A stretch of 64,000 nt of DNA from Arthrobacter sp. MYb23 (GTDB lineage: Bacteria; Actinomycetota; Actinomycetes; Actinomycetales; Micrococcaceae): contig NZ_PCPR01000009.1 of NCBI RefSeq assembly GCF_002979775.1, forward strand, positions 81,681-145,680, written 5' to 3'. How positions within the stretch are numbered: position 1 is the stretch's first letter; every line of letters starts with the position of its first letter. Both the position numbers and the translations under genes were made by a program. Of this stretch, positions 1 through 7,528 are shown piece after piece. The notes below the pieces were generated by a model. It was given only the letters and a program-made list of their open reading frames with translations. It was not told where the DNA came from and did not search any database.

Positions 1-907
1 GATTGTGAATGATCACCGGAGTCTCTTCACCTGCGGCCTGGGCGCGGGCGATTTCACGCCGGGCCACCATGCCGGTGATTGCGGACGGGGAAACAGGCTC
101 CCCCTTCTCGTCAATGACGAAGCAGCGGTCCGCGTCGCCGTCGAATGCGAGGCCGATGTCCGCGCCGTGCTTGACGACGGCGGCCTGCAGGTCTCGCAGG
201 TTTTCCGGCTCCAGGGGGTTGGCCGGGTGGTTCGGGAACGAGCCGTCGAGTTCGAAATAGAGGGGAACGATGTCGAAGGGCAGCGCCGGGAGGAGTTTGT
301 CGCCGAGTACTGCCGGGGTGGTGAGACCGGCCATGCCGTTGCCCGCATCCACCACGATCTTCAGGGGGCGGGAGCCGGAAAGGTCGACGAGCTTCCGGAG
401 GTACTCGGAGTAGTCCTTCAGGACGTCGTGGACGCCGATCTCGCCGCGGGTGGCTGCCGCGGGGATCATGCCGGTATTCAGGTACTGCTCAGCGAGGGCC
501 TGAATTTCCTTGAGCCCGCTCTCTGAAGAGATGGGCTGGGCGCCAGCCTTGGACATCTTGATCCCGTTGTACGCGGCGGGGTTGTGACTGGCGGTAAACG
601 TTGCGCCGGCAGCGTTCAGGGCCCCACAAGCGTAGTAAAGCTCGTCGGTTGAGATGAGATCCAGCAACTGAACGTTCGCGCCACGGGTGGCGGCACCGTT
701 GGCAAAGGCTTGGCTGAACTCGGGAGAGGAGGGGCGCATGTCGCCGCCAACCAGTACCGTTTCACCTTCCAAGCCCAGGACGTCGATGAAGGCAGCGCCG
801 ACGGCCTCGACGATTTCAGCCGTGATGGTTTCACCCACGATGCCTCGGACGTCGTACGCCTTGAAGGAAGCCGAGAGGTCGAATGTCTTGTTCTGCTCGC
901 TAGTCAC
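1..907 (-). CDS. manB: Phosphomannomutase/phosphoglucomutase, N-terminal part (runs off the left edge)
   Basis: Alpha-D-phosphohexomutase, interconverting hexose 6- and 1-phosphates to supply sugar nucleotides. The first 302 codons are present and the 3' end is outside the window. The start is GTG at 905-907, reading VTSEQNKTFDLS. The active-site phosphoserine loop TASHNP and the metal-binding loop FDGDADR are both intact, and the AYDVRG motif near the N-terminus is typical of the family. There is no clear Shine-Dalgarno sequence; instead TAGGAT (915-920 on the minus strand) lies 7 nt before the GTG, so the mRNA is probably leaderless. The gene is divergent from the RecQ gene. Family assignment is firm. 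Preference for mannose or glucose phosphate cannot be decided from sequence. Confidence 0.9.
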   Translation of the reverse strand, partial: MTSEQNKTFDLSASFKAYDVRGIVGETITAEIVEAVGAAFIDVLGLEGETVLVGGDMRPSSPEFSQAFANGAATRGANVQLLDLISTDELYYACGALNAAGATFTASHNPAAYNGIKMSKAGAQPISSESGLKEIQALAEQYLNTGMIPAAATRGEIGVHDVLKDYSEYLRKLVDLSGSRPLKIVVDAGNGMAGLTTPAVLGDKLLPALPFDIVPLYFELDGSFPNHPANPLEPENLRDLQAAVVKHGADIGLAFDGDADRCFVIDEKGEPVSPSAITGMVARREIARAQAAGEETPVIIHN

Positions 908-1031
908 GGGCTCAATCCTACTGTGGCGACGCAGCTGAGGTTGAACCTGAACACGTGACCTGTGGATAGCTTTGTCCACATAGCGGAGCAACAGGGTTCT
1001 GGCTGTCAGGGTCGGCTGGAATACTGGGTTG

Positions 1032-3197
1032 ATGGCCAACAACTCCCCAATCGCTGCAGTTTCCGTGCAATCACCTACCCATCAGCAGGCGCTGGCGGTC
1101 CTTCGCGAGTTGGTGGGGCACCCGGAAGCGCAGTTCCATGACGGGCAGTATGAAGCCATCGAGGCTTTGGTGGACGCGGGCCGTCGCGCCCTGGTGGTCC
1201 AGCGCACCGGTTGGGGTAAGTCAGCGGTTTACTTCGTTGCATCATTGCTGCTGCGTCGACGGGGCGCCGGACCAACCCTCATTGTGTCGCCTTTGCTTGC
1301 CCTCATGCGTGATCAAGTGGCCGCTGCTGCCCGGGCAGGGGTGCGGGCCGTCGCCATCAACTCCGCAAACGCCCTGGAATGGGACACGGTCCTGGCCCAG
1401 TTGGCCGCGGACGAGGTAGATGTCCTTCTGGTTTCCCCTGAACGGCTCACCAACCCTTCCTTCAGGGAGAACCAGCTCCCGGAGCTCATCCGTCGAACCG
1501 GTCTCCTGGTGATTGACGAGGCTCACTGTATTTCGGACTGGGGACACGACTTCCGCCCTGATTACCGCCGCATTGCGGACCTCATTGCCCAGTTGCCGGA
1601 CTCTGTCCCCGTCCTGGCCACCACCGCGACCGCCAACTCCAGGGTGGTTCACGACATCGAGGAACAGCTGGGTGCGGGAGTGCTGACCATCCGTGGCGCG
1701 CTGGGTCGCGAATCATTGAGGCTCGGTGTCCTGACGCTGCCCGATTCCCGGGATCGCCTCGGATGGCTGTTGACGCACCTTGCAGACATGCCCGGCAGCG
1801 GCATTATCTACACCCTCACTGTCTCGGCAGCCGAGGACACTGCGCGGCTCCTGGCGGAGGCCGGTCACAACGTCCTGTCCTACACGGGACGGACTGACCC
1901 CGCAGACCGGGAGCGCGCTGAACAACTCCTCAAGGACAACCAGGTGAAAGCCCTTGTGGCCACATCCGCACTGGGTATGGGCTTCGATAAACCGGACTTG
2001 GGCTTCGTGATCCACCTGGGTGCTCCGTCGTCTCCGGTTGCCTATTACCAGCAGGTAGGCCGTGCGGGCCGTGGAGCAGCTAATGCAGATGTCCTACTGC
2101 TTCCGGGCTCCGAGGACCGCGAAATCTGGCAGTACTTCGCCACGGCATCCATGCCCTCGGCCGAGAAAGCCGACGCCGTGCTGAGCGTGCTGGGGGAGGC
2201 CGGGTCGGCTCTTTCCACAGTCGCGCTGGAAGCCCGCGTAGATCTTCGCCGCACACCGCTGGAGTTGCTCCTCAAAGTCCTGGCGGTTGATGGTGCCGTC
2301 GAACGGGTTGGGGGCGGTTGGCGGTCCACCGGCACGCCGTGGAATTACGACGCCGAGCGCTACGCACGCATCGCCGAGGCCCGAGTGGACGAGCAGGATT
2401 CCATGGTGATCTACCAGGACACAGCCGGCTGCCGCATGGAATTCATCACCTCCGTCCTGGATGACGAAACCGCAGCCGCTTGCGGACGCTGCGACAACTG
2501 CGCCGGACGTTGGTTCCCCGTAGACGTGGCGGCTTCGGCAGCAGACGCCGCTGGCCAAACTCTCCGGCGCGCAGGCATAGCCATTGAGCCGCGCCTTCAG
2601 TGGCCCAGCGGCATGGACCGGCTGGGTGTGGCGGTCAAGGGAAAGATCAAGCCGGATGAGAGCGTCTCCGAAGGCCGGATCCTTGCCAGGCTCACCGATC
2701 TGGGTTGGGGCGGCGCCCTGAGGGAGTTGTTCGCCGCAGGGGCTCCGGACCGTGCCGTGGATCCTGCCATGCTGCAGGCCTGTGTCCAAGTCCTGCGCGA
2801 GTGGTCGGGGGCCGAAGGAGGAACACCGTGGAGCGGCGTCGGACGCCCGGCGGCAGTTGTCAGCATCCCGTCCCGGAGCAAGCCGCAACTGGTGGAGTCC
2901 TTGGCACAAGGAATTGCCGGAATAGGACGGATGCCTTACCTAGGACAGTTGCAGCCCCACCACGGTGGACCCACCGGTGCGCGTGGAGGCAACAGCGCTT
3001 ACAGGTTGGCCGGTGTGTGGGACCGCCTCGTTGTGGGACCCGAGCTTGCCCAGGCGTTGGCTGGTACGGGAGGGCAGCCGGTGTTGCTGGTGGACGACCT
3101 CATTGACAGCCGCTGGACCATGACCGTATCTGCCCGGGCCTTGCGTCAAGCTGGTGTAAGCGCCGTGCTGCCGTTGGCGCTGGCTCAGGCGGGCTAG
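1032..3197 (+). CDS. recQ: RecQ-family ATP-dependent DNA helicase with C-terminal phosphoribosyltransferase-like domain
   Basis: 3'-5' superfamily 2 helicase of 721 residues. Walker A-type RTGWGKS is near residues 58-64, DEAH at 162-165 followed by CISDWGHDFRPDYR, and the motif VI core QQVGRAGRG near 340-348. Four cysteines (467, 484, 487, 490) form the RecQ zinc site. No RQC winged-helix or HRDC domain is recognisable. Instead residues of about 600-721 resemble a type I phosphoribosyltransferase, with the PRPP-loop-like VLLVDDLIDSRWT at 684-696. This recalls the ComFA (helicase) / ComFC (PRTase) pair of DNA uptake, here on one chain. An in-frame TTG lies directly before the ATG at 1032; ATG is preferred. 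The helicase call is firm; the role of the C-terminal domain is inference. Confidence 0.93.
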   Translation: MANNSPIAAVSVQSPTHQQALAVLRELVGHPEAQFHDGQYEAIEALVDAGRRALVVQRTGWGKSAVYFVASLLLRRRGAGPTLIVSPLLALMRDQVAAAARAGVRAVAINSANALEWDTVLAQLAADEVDVLLVSPERLTNPSFRENQLPELIRRTGLLVIDEAHCISDWGHDFRPDYRRIADLIAQLPDSVPVLATTATANSRVVHDIEEQLGAGVLTIRGALGRESLRLGVLTLPDSRDRLGWLLTHLADMPGSGIIYTLTVSAAEDTARLLAEAGHNVLSYTGRTDPADRERAEQLLKDNQVKALVATSALGMGFDKPDLGFVIHLGAPSSPVAYYQQVGRAGRGAANADVLLLPGSEDREIWQYFATASMPSAEKADAVLSVLGEAGSALSTVALEARVDLRRTPLELLLKVLAVDGAVERVGGGWRSTGTPWNYDAERYARIAEARVDEQDSMVIYQDTAGCRMEFITSVLDDETAAACGRCDNCAGRWFPVDVAASAADAAGQTLRRAGIAIEPRLQWPSGMDRLGVAVKGKIKPDESVSEGRILARLTDLGWGGALRELFAAGAPDRAVDPAMLQACVQVLREWSGAEGGTPWSGVGRPAAVVSIPSRSKPQLVESLAQGIAGIGRMPYLGQLQPHHGGPTGARGGNSAYRLAGVWDRLVVGPELAQALAGTGGQPVLLVDDLIDSRWTMTVSARALRQAGVSAVLPLALAQAG

Positions 3198-3368
3198 GGA
3201 TGCCGGAACTGATGGCTTCCGACGCCGGGTAGCTGCCAGGCAGACTGGAGGGCTCGCCTTGGGTAGAACTACGTCATGTTGTGATCGCTCCCACCCTGCG
3301 TCTATAGGATCGAGCAAACACGCCTGCTTGCCCGTCGCAGGCCACCAGCCAGAACTTGGACCGGAGCC

Positions 3369-4832
3369 ATGAGCACAAAACCCAGCGCCGACGTCGAAAC
3401 TTCCGACGAAACCAGTTGGCGGCCGCGCCTGGCCCTCTTGGTTGCGGCAACGTTCTTCATGGAGTTCCTCGACGGCACCATCCTTACTACTGCCATTCCC
3501 AGCATCGCCTCCGACTTCAGCGTGGCGCCGGCGGACATCAACATCACCATGACCGCCTATTTGGTGACGGTGGCCATGGGCATCCCCTTGAGTAGCTGGC
3601 TGGCCGAGAGATTCGGCGCCCGCAGGATCTTCTGCCTGGCGATATCGGTGTTCACCATAGCTTCCTTGCTCTGCGCCCTCAGCACGGACCTGACCATGCT
3701 GACTCTCAGCCGCGTGGCCCAGGGCATGGGTGGAGCCATGATGGTTCCCGTGGGCACTCTGGTGGTTTTGAGGGGCACCCCCAAATCGGAGCTCCTCCGT
3801 GCCACCGCGTATCTCGTTTGGCCTGGCTTGCTGGCTCCGGTCCTGGCTCCGATGGTGGGCGGCGCACTGACCACTTTCCTGTCCTGGCACTGGATTTTTA
3901 TCATCAACGTCCCGCTGGGCCTTGCCGCTTTCATTGCAGCGCTCAGGCTGGTGCCCCGAACCACCTTTGATGCCAAGCGCCGCCTCGACTGGTTTGGTTT
4001 GCTTCTTACCACTCTGGGCGTGGGCGCCTTGGTGGTGGGACTGGAAACACTGGGAGGCCACGCTTCCAATGTGCTCGCCGTGGGGGTGGTAGTTGGAGGT
4101 TTGCTGTCCTTGGCCGGTGCCGTGTGGTGGATGAGGAAAACGCGCATCCCACTGTTCAATCTCAGCGTCTTTGGCACCAGGACTTTCAGGGCCACCTCCA
4201 CGGGAGGTTTCATCTACCGGCTGACCATCAGTTCGGTTCCTTTCCTCCTGCCCTTGATGTTCCAGGACGGCTTTGGCTGGGATCCCCTGAAGGCCGGAGT
4301 CATGGTGGCGGCGGTGTTCGTTGGCAACATCGGCATCAAACCGGCCACCACGCCCCTGATAAGGCGCTTTGGATTCAAGCCGGTGCTCGTCTTTGCATCG
4401 TTTGCTTCCGCCGTGACCTTTGCGTTGTGCGCCCTGCTAGACGCCCAAACACCCGAGCCTCTGATTTTCGCCCTGCTCCTGTTCAGCGGTGCGTTCCGCT
4501 CCATCGGCTTCTCCGCGTACGCCTCCGTCCAATACGCGGACATCGTCCCGGGACAGTTGCCCTCAGCCAATGCCATTTCCGCAACGCTTGTTCAGTTGGC
4601 GGCAGCGGCAGGAATCGCGGTGGGCGCCCTGTTCCTGCGCCTGTTCGAAACCACCCATGTGTTCGGGGCGGACCATGTGGCGGCCTACAAAGGGGCGTTC
4701 ATTGCCATGGCCGTCCTGATGCTGATCAGCACTGCGGACAGCCTGAGCCTCCACCGTCATGCAGGAGCCGAAGTCAGCGGCGGAGCCAAATCCGGAAGAG
4801 CTAAGCCCGGCGGCGGAACGAAGCGCGGCTGA
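3369..4832 (+). CDS. MFS transporter, DHA2 (EmrB/QacA) drug-exporter type
   Basis: Integral membrane proton-coupled exporter of 487 residues, the length expected for 14-helix DHA2 transporters. Family signatures are FLDGTILTTAIPSIA in the first helix, GRRI-like WLAERFGARRIF after helix 2, the motif SRVAQGMGGAMMVPVG, and PVLAPMVGGALTTFLSWHWIF with VPLG in helix 5. ATG at 3369 follows GGAG at 3363-3366. The C-terminal tail (SGGAKSGRAKPGGGTKRG) is hydrophilic and low in complexity, and its coding DNA is the first copy of a 30-bp direct repeat that spans the stop codon. The substrate is unknown; there is no adjacent regulator gene to suggest a ligand. Confidence 0.9.
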   Translation: MSTKPSADVETSDETSWRPRLALLVAATFFMEFLDGTILTTAIPSIASDFSVAPADINITMTAYLVTVAMGIPLSSWLAERFGARRIFCLAISVFTIASLLCALSTDLTMLTLSRVAQGMGGAMMVPVGTLVVLRGTPKSELLRATAYLVWPGLLAPVLAPMVGGALTTFLSWHWIFIINVPLGLAAFIAALRLVPRTTFDAKRRLDWFGLLLTTLGVGALVVGLETLGGHASNVLAVGVVVGGLLSLAGAVWWMRKTRIPLFNLSVFGTRTFRATSTGGFIYRLTISSVPFLLPLMFQDGFGWDPLKAGVMVAAVFVGNIGIKPATTPLIRRFGFKPVLVFASFASAVTFALCALLDAQTPEPLIFALLLFSGAFRSIGFSAYASVQYADIVPGQLPSANAISATLVQLAAAAGIAVGALFLRLFETTHVFGADHVAAYKGAFIAMAVLMLISTADSLSLHRHAGAEVSGGAKSGRAKPGGGTKRG

Positions 4833-4867
4833 GCTGGCCCGGCGGCGGAGCGAAGCGCGGTTGAGCT
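4806..4867. repeat. Two-copy direct repeat across the MFS stop codon
   Basis: Copies of 30 bases lie at 4806-4835 and 4838-4867 (period 32) and differ at two positions. Both read GGCGGCGGARCGAAGCGCGG and end in YTGAGCT. The first copy contains the MFS stop codon TGA (4830-4832), so the second looks like a local tandem duplication of the gene end. Confidence 0.85.
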
Positions 4868-4949
4868 CCCGCCCTTTGCGCGCCCGGGAATTACGCACAT
4901 TGGCTATGGCTGCGGATTCCCGCGGGAGGAAGCACGCTTAAACGCAAAA

Positions 4950-4973
4950 GGTCCCGGTTCGAAAACCGGGACC
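4950..4973 (-). terminator. Terminator of tRNA-Ser(GCT)
   Basis: A perfect 10-bp stem (GGTCCCGGTT / AACCGGGACC) with a 4-nt loop lies just 3' of the tRNA. On the minus strand it is followed by TTTTGCG, as expected for intrinsic termination. Confidence 0.85.
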
Positions 4974-4979
4974 AATTCG

Positions 4980-5067
4980 CGGAGACGGGGGGATTTGAAC
5001 CCCCGGTGGAGTTGTGCCCCACACTTCATTAGCAGTGAAGCCCATTCGGCCGCTCTGGCACGTCTCC
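4980..5067 (-). tRNA. tRNA-Ser(GCT)
   Basis: Type II tRNA of 88 nt with a long variable arm. Acceptor stem GGAGACG pairs with CGTCTCC, the discriminator base is G, the T-arm contains GGTTCAAATC, and the anticodon loop carries GCT (complement of 5031-5033). CCA is not encoded. It reads serine AGC/AGU codons. Confidence 0.97.
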
Positions 5068-5144
5068 CTTTGCTATTGCTAGCCCACCAAGGATACGCAG
5101 AACGTGCCTTCCAGCGCAAAACGCCTCGGTCAAGCTGCCCATTT

Positions 5145-5200
5145 CGATGGTTCCCTGCCAGCAGTGCCGTGCGCACGGCATGGTGGGCAGGGAACCATCG
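5145..5200. other. Nested inverted repeat between prolyl oligopeptidase and tRNA-Ser
   Basis: The outer arms CGATGGTTCCCTGCC (5145-5159) and GGCAGGGAACCATCG (5186-5200) are perfectly complementary over 15 bp. Between them is a perfect 16-nt palindrome TGCCGTGCGCACGGCA (5165-5180). The combined structure could be a transcript 3' end for the oligopeptidase gene, but no T-run follows on either strand. Confidence 0.7.
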
Positions 5201-5224
5201 CAGCCGGGTCCAGAAGCCTGGGTG

Positions 5225-7468
5225 TCAGTGGCTCCCAGCCAGGGAACGCCAGAGGAAGTGGTTACTCCGGGCCTGAAGTGCTGCCGCCTGCCTGTTGTCC
5301 GACGCTCCCGCGTGTCCGCCTTCCAGGGCTTCATGGAACCAGACGTTCGGGATGCCCATGGCCTGCATGCGTGCCGCCATTTTGCGGGCTTGGACAGGGC
5401 CCACACGATCGTCCGAGGTGGCAGTCCAGATGAAGGTCTCAGGGTATTCAACACCGTCGTGAAGCAGGTGGTAGGGCGAGAATGTGCGGATGAAGTCCCA
5501 TTGCACCGGGACGTCGGGATCGCCATATTCGGCAATCCACGAGTATCCGGCGGAAAGCTTGGTGTAGCGGCGCATGTCCAGGAGTGGCACGCCGCAGGAC
5601 ACCGCGCCGAATAATTCCGGGTACTGCGTCAGCATGTTGCCTACCAGGAGGCCGCCGTTGGAACCTCCGACGCAACCGAGCCGGCGGCGGCTGGTGACAC
5701 CTCGCGAAATGAGGTCCTTCGCCACTGCGGCAAAGTCCTCGTAGGCGCGGTGCCGGTTCTCCTGAAGCGCCGCACGGTGCCAGGAGGGACCGTACTCGCC
5801 GCCTCCGCGGATGTTCGCAACCACGTAGACGCCGCCCCGTGAGTGTGCGGCAGCTCCGTCGTCGGAGGCCGCACCGGAGGTTCGGCGCTCAAGCCATGCC
5901 CGGCCGATGGTTCCGCTGTACGCCGGTGTCCGGGAAATCTCGAAGCCGCCATAGCCGGACAGTTGGGTGGGGTTCTGGCCGTCCAACACCAGGTCCCTGG
6001 ACGCGACCTGGAAGTAGGGAACCTTGGTCCCGTCGGCGGAAACGGCGAAGTGCTGCTGGACTTCGTAGCGGGACTCGTTGAAGAACGACGGCGACCGCTT
6101 CACTTCGGCGTGACGGCTCGCCACCCCGGAGCTCCCAGGCGAGGAAGCACCACCCGACGAGGAAGCAACGAGTGTGCCGCGAGTCAACGTTGTGGGCGTC
6201 GTGAAGCCAGTGGCCACCAGCCAGAAGTCGTTGCCTTCAGCGCCGGCGTCTTCGTCGTCCACAGCGTAGGCATTGACGTCGTGCAGCGGAGGGCAGGCGT
6301 CCAAGACAGTGGATGCCCACAACCCATCCGAGTCAACAACAGACGGGTCAAGCACGCGGATCTCGGAGGAGACATCGCGCAGGAGGTTCAGCAGGAGGTA
6401 GTCCTTGGTCCAGCTCCAGGACTGCAATGACGTGTGGGCATCCGGCGTGAACAGGACCAGCAGTGAACGGGACCCTGCCAGATACGCCTCGAAATCGGCG
6501 GCCAGCAAGGAACCGGCGGGGTACACAACGCCGGCAATGTCCCAGTCCTTCTGCGGGCGGAACAACAGCCAGTCCCGGTGGGCGCTGATGTTCACGTCTG
6601 TGGGAACGTCGATGACCTGCCAGGAGTCCTCGCGCAGCAGGGAGGTGCTCCGGTTGTAGAAGTCAATGTAGTCCACGGCGAAGGTTCGTTCGTAGCCCGG
6701 GGTCGAGTCGTGGGCCACCATGGCCAGCATGTGGTCCTCGGGGATATCGAAAAGCCGTTCAGCGTCAGCAAGGGATTGACCGCGGCGAAGCTTGACGCCG
6801 GTCCGCGCGTAGGACGAGGTAGTCGCGGGCAAGCCTTCGGCGGTGCTGGAGACGAGCAACGTATCGGCATCCAGCCAGCTGACGTTGCCTTTGGCTGTGG
6901 GCAGGTCAAAGCCGCCGTCCACGAAGGTGCGTGATTCGACGTCGAACTCGCGGTGGCGGTCCGCGTCGCCGCCGTCGGGGGAGAGCGAGACCATGGCCAG
7001 GCGGTACTCGGAACCGTCGGCGGGGCGGAGGAAACCGGCCCCGTGGAACACCCACTCGGTGCCTTCGGAGGCAGCGAGGGCGTCGATATCAAGCAGGACA
7101 TCCCACTCGGGTTCGTCGGTGAGATAGCTTTCCCACGTGGTGCGCCGCCAGAGTCCTTTGGGGTGTTCCTGGTCCTTCCAGAAGTTATAGTAGAAATTGC
7201 CGCGTTTGTTGACCATGGCGATCCGGTCCGTGGAGTCCAGGACCTCCAGGATGCCGGCCTCGACGGCCTCGTACTCAGTGTCTTCCAGCAGGTCTTCGGT
7301 GCGTGCATTCTGCTCGCGGACCCACGCCAGCTGCTCTTCGCCGTGGATATCCTCGAGCCAAACGTTTTCATCCGTGGGCTCAGGCGCGACGTCCGCTGCA
7401 TGGCGCGGGCCGGAAGCCGTTACGTCATTCTGGGGAGGTGGCGTCTGATCAGCTTCTGTGGTGGTCAT
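5225..7468 (-). CDS. Prolyl oligopeptidase family serine peptidase (S9A)
   Basis: Serine peptidase of 747 residues that should cleave short peptides after proline, probably in the cytoplasm since no signal peptide is present. An N-terminal beta-propeller region precedes a C-terminal alpha/beta-hydrolase domain. The catalytic triad is visible: Ser603 in GGSNGG, Asp686/687 in TSDDRVGP and His719 in EGGHAG. ATG at 7468 follows GGATGGGG. A TTG 36 nt further upstream (7504) would add MLTVEQCCLDGA, which is less likely. The gene is divergent from the FAD-binding protein gene with only 60 bp between. The length and motifs match S9A prolyl oligopeptidases; relatives such as oligopeptidase B are less likely. 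Confidence 0.93.
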   Translation of the reverse strand: MTTTEADQTPPPQNDVTASGPRHAADVAPEPTDENVWLEDIHGEEQLAWVREQNARTEDLLEDTEYEAVEAGILEVLDSTDRIAMVNKRGNFYYNFWKDQEHPKGLWRRTTWESYLTDEPEWDVLLDIDALAASEGTEWVFHGAGFLRPADGSEYRLAMVSLSPDGGDADRHREFDVESRTFVDGGFDLPTAKGNVSWLDADTLLVSSTAEGLPATTSSYARTGVKLRRGQSLADAERLFDIPEDHMLAMVAHDSTPGYERTFAVDYIDFYNRSTSLLREDSWQVIDVPTDVNISAHRDWLLFRPQKDWDIAGVVYPAGSLLAADFEAYLAGSRSLLVLFTPDAHTSLQSWSWTKDYLLLNLLRDVSSEIRVLDPSVVDSDGLWASTVLDACPPLHDVNAYAVDDEDAGAEGNDFWLVATGFTTPTTLTRGTLVASSSGGASSPGSSGVASRHAEVKRSPSFFNESRYEVQQHFAVSADGTKVPYFQVASRDLVLDGQNPTQLSGYGGFEISRTPAYSGTIGRAWLERRTSGAASDDGAAAHSRGGVYVVANIRGGGEYGPSWHRAALQENRHRAYEDFAAVAKDLISRGVTSRRRLGCVGGSNGGLLVGNMLTQYPELFGAVSCGVPLLDMRRYTKLSAGYSWIAEYGDPDVPVQWDFIRTFSPYHLLHDGVEYPETFIWTATSDDRVGPVQARKMAARMQAMGIPNVWFHEALEGGHAGASDNRQAAALQARSNHFLWRSLAGSH

Positions 7469-7528
7469 CGCCCCATCCAAGCAACACTGTTCAACAGTAA
7501 GCAAGTCACGCAGAAGTTAGGCTAGAGC

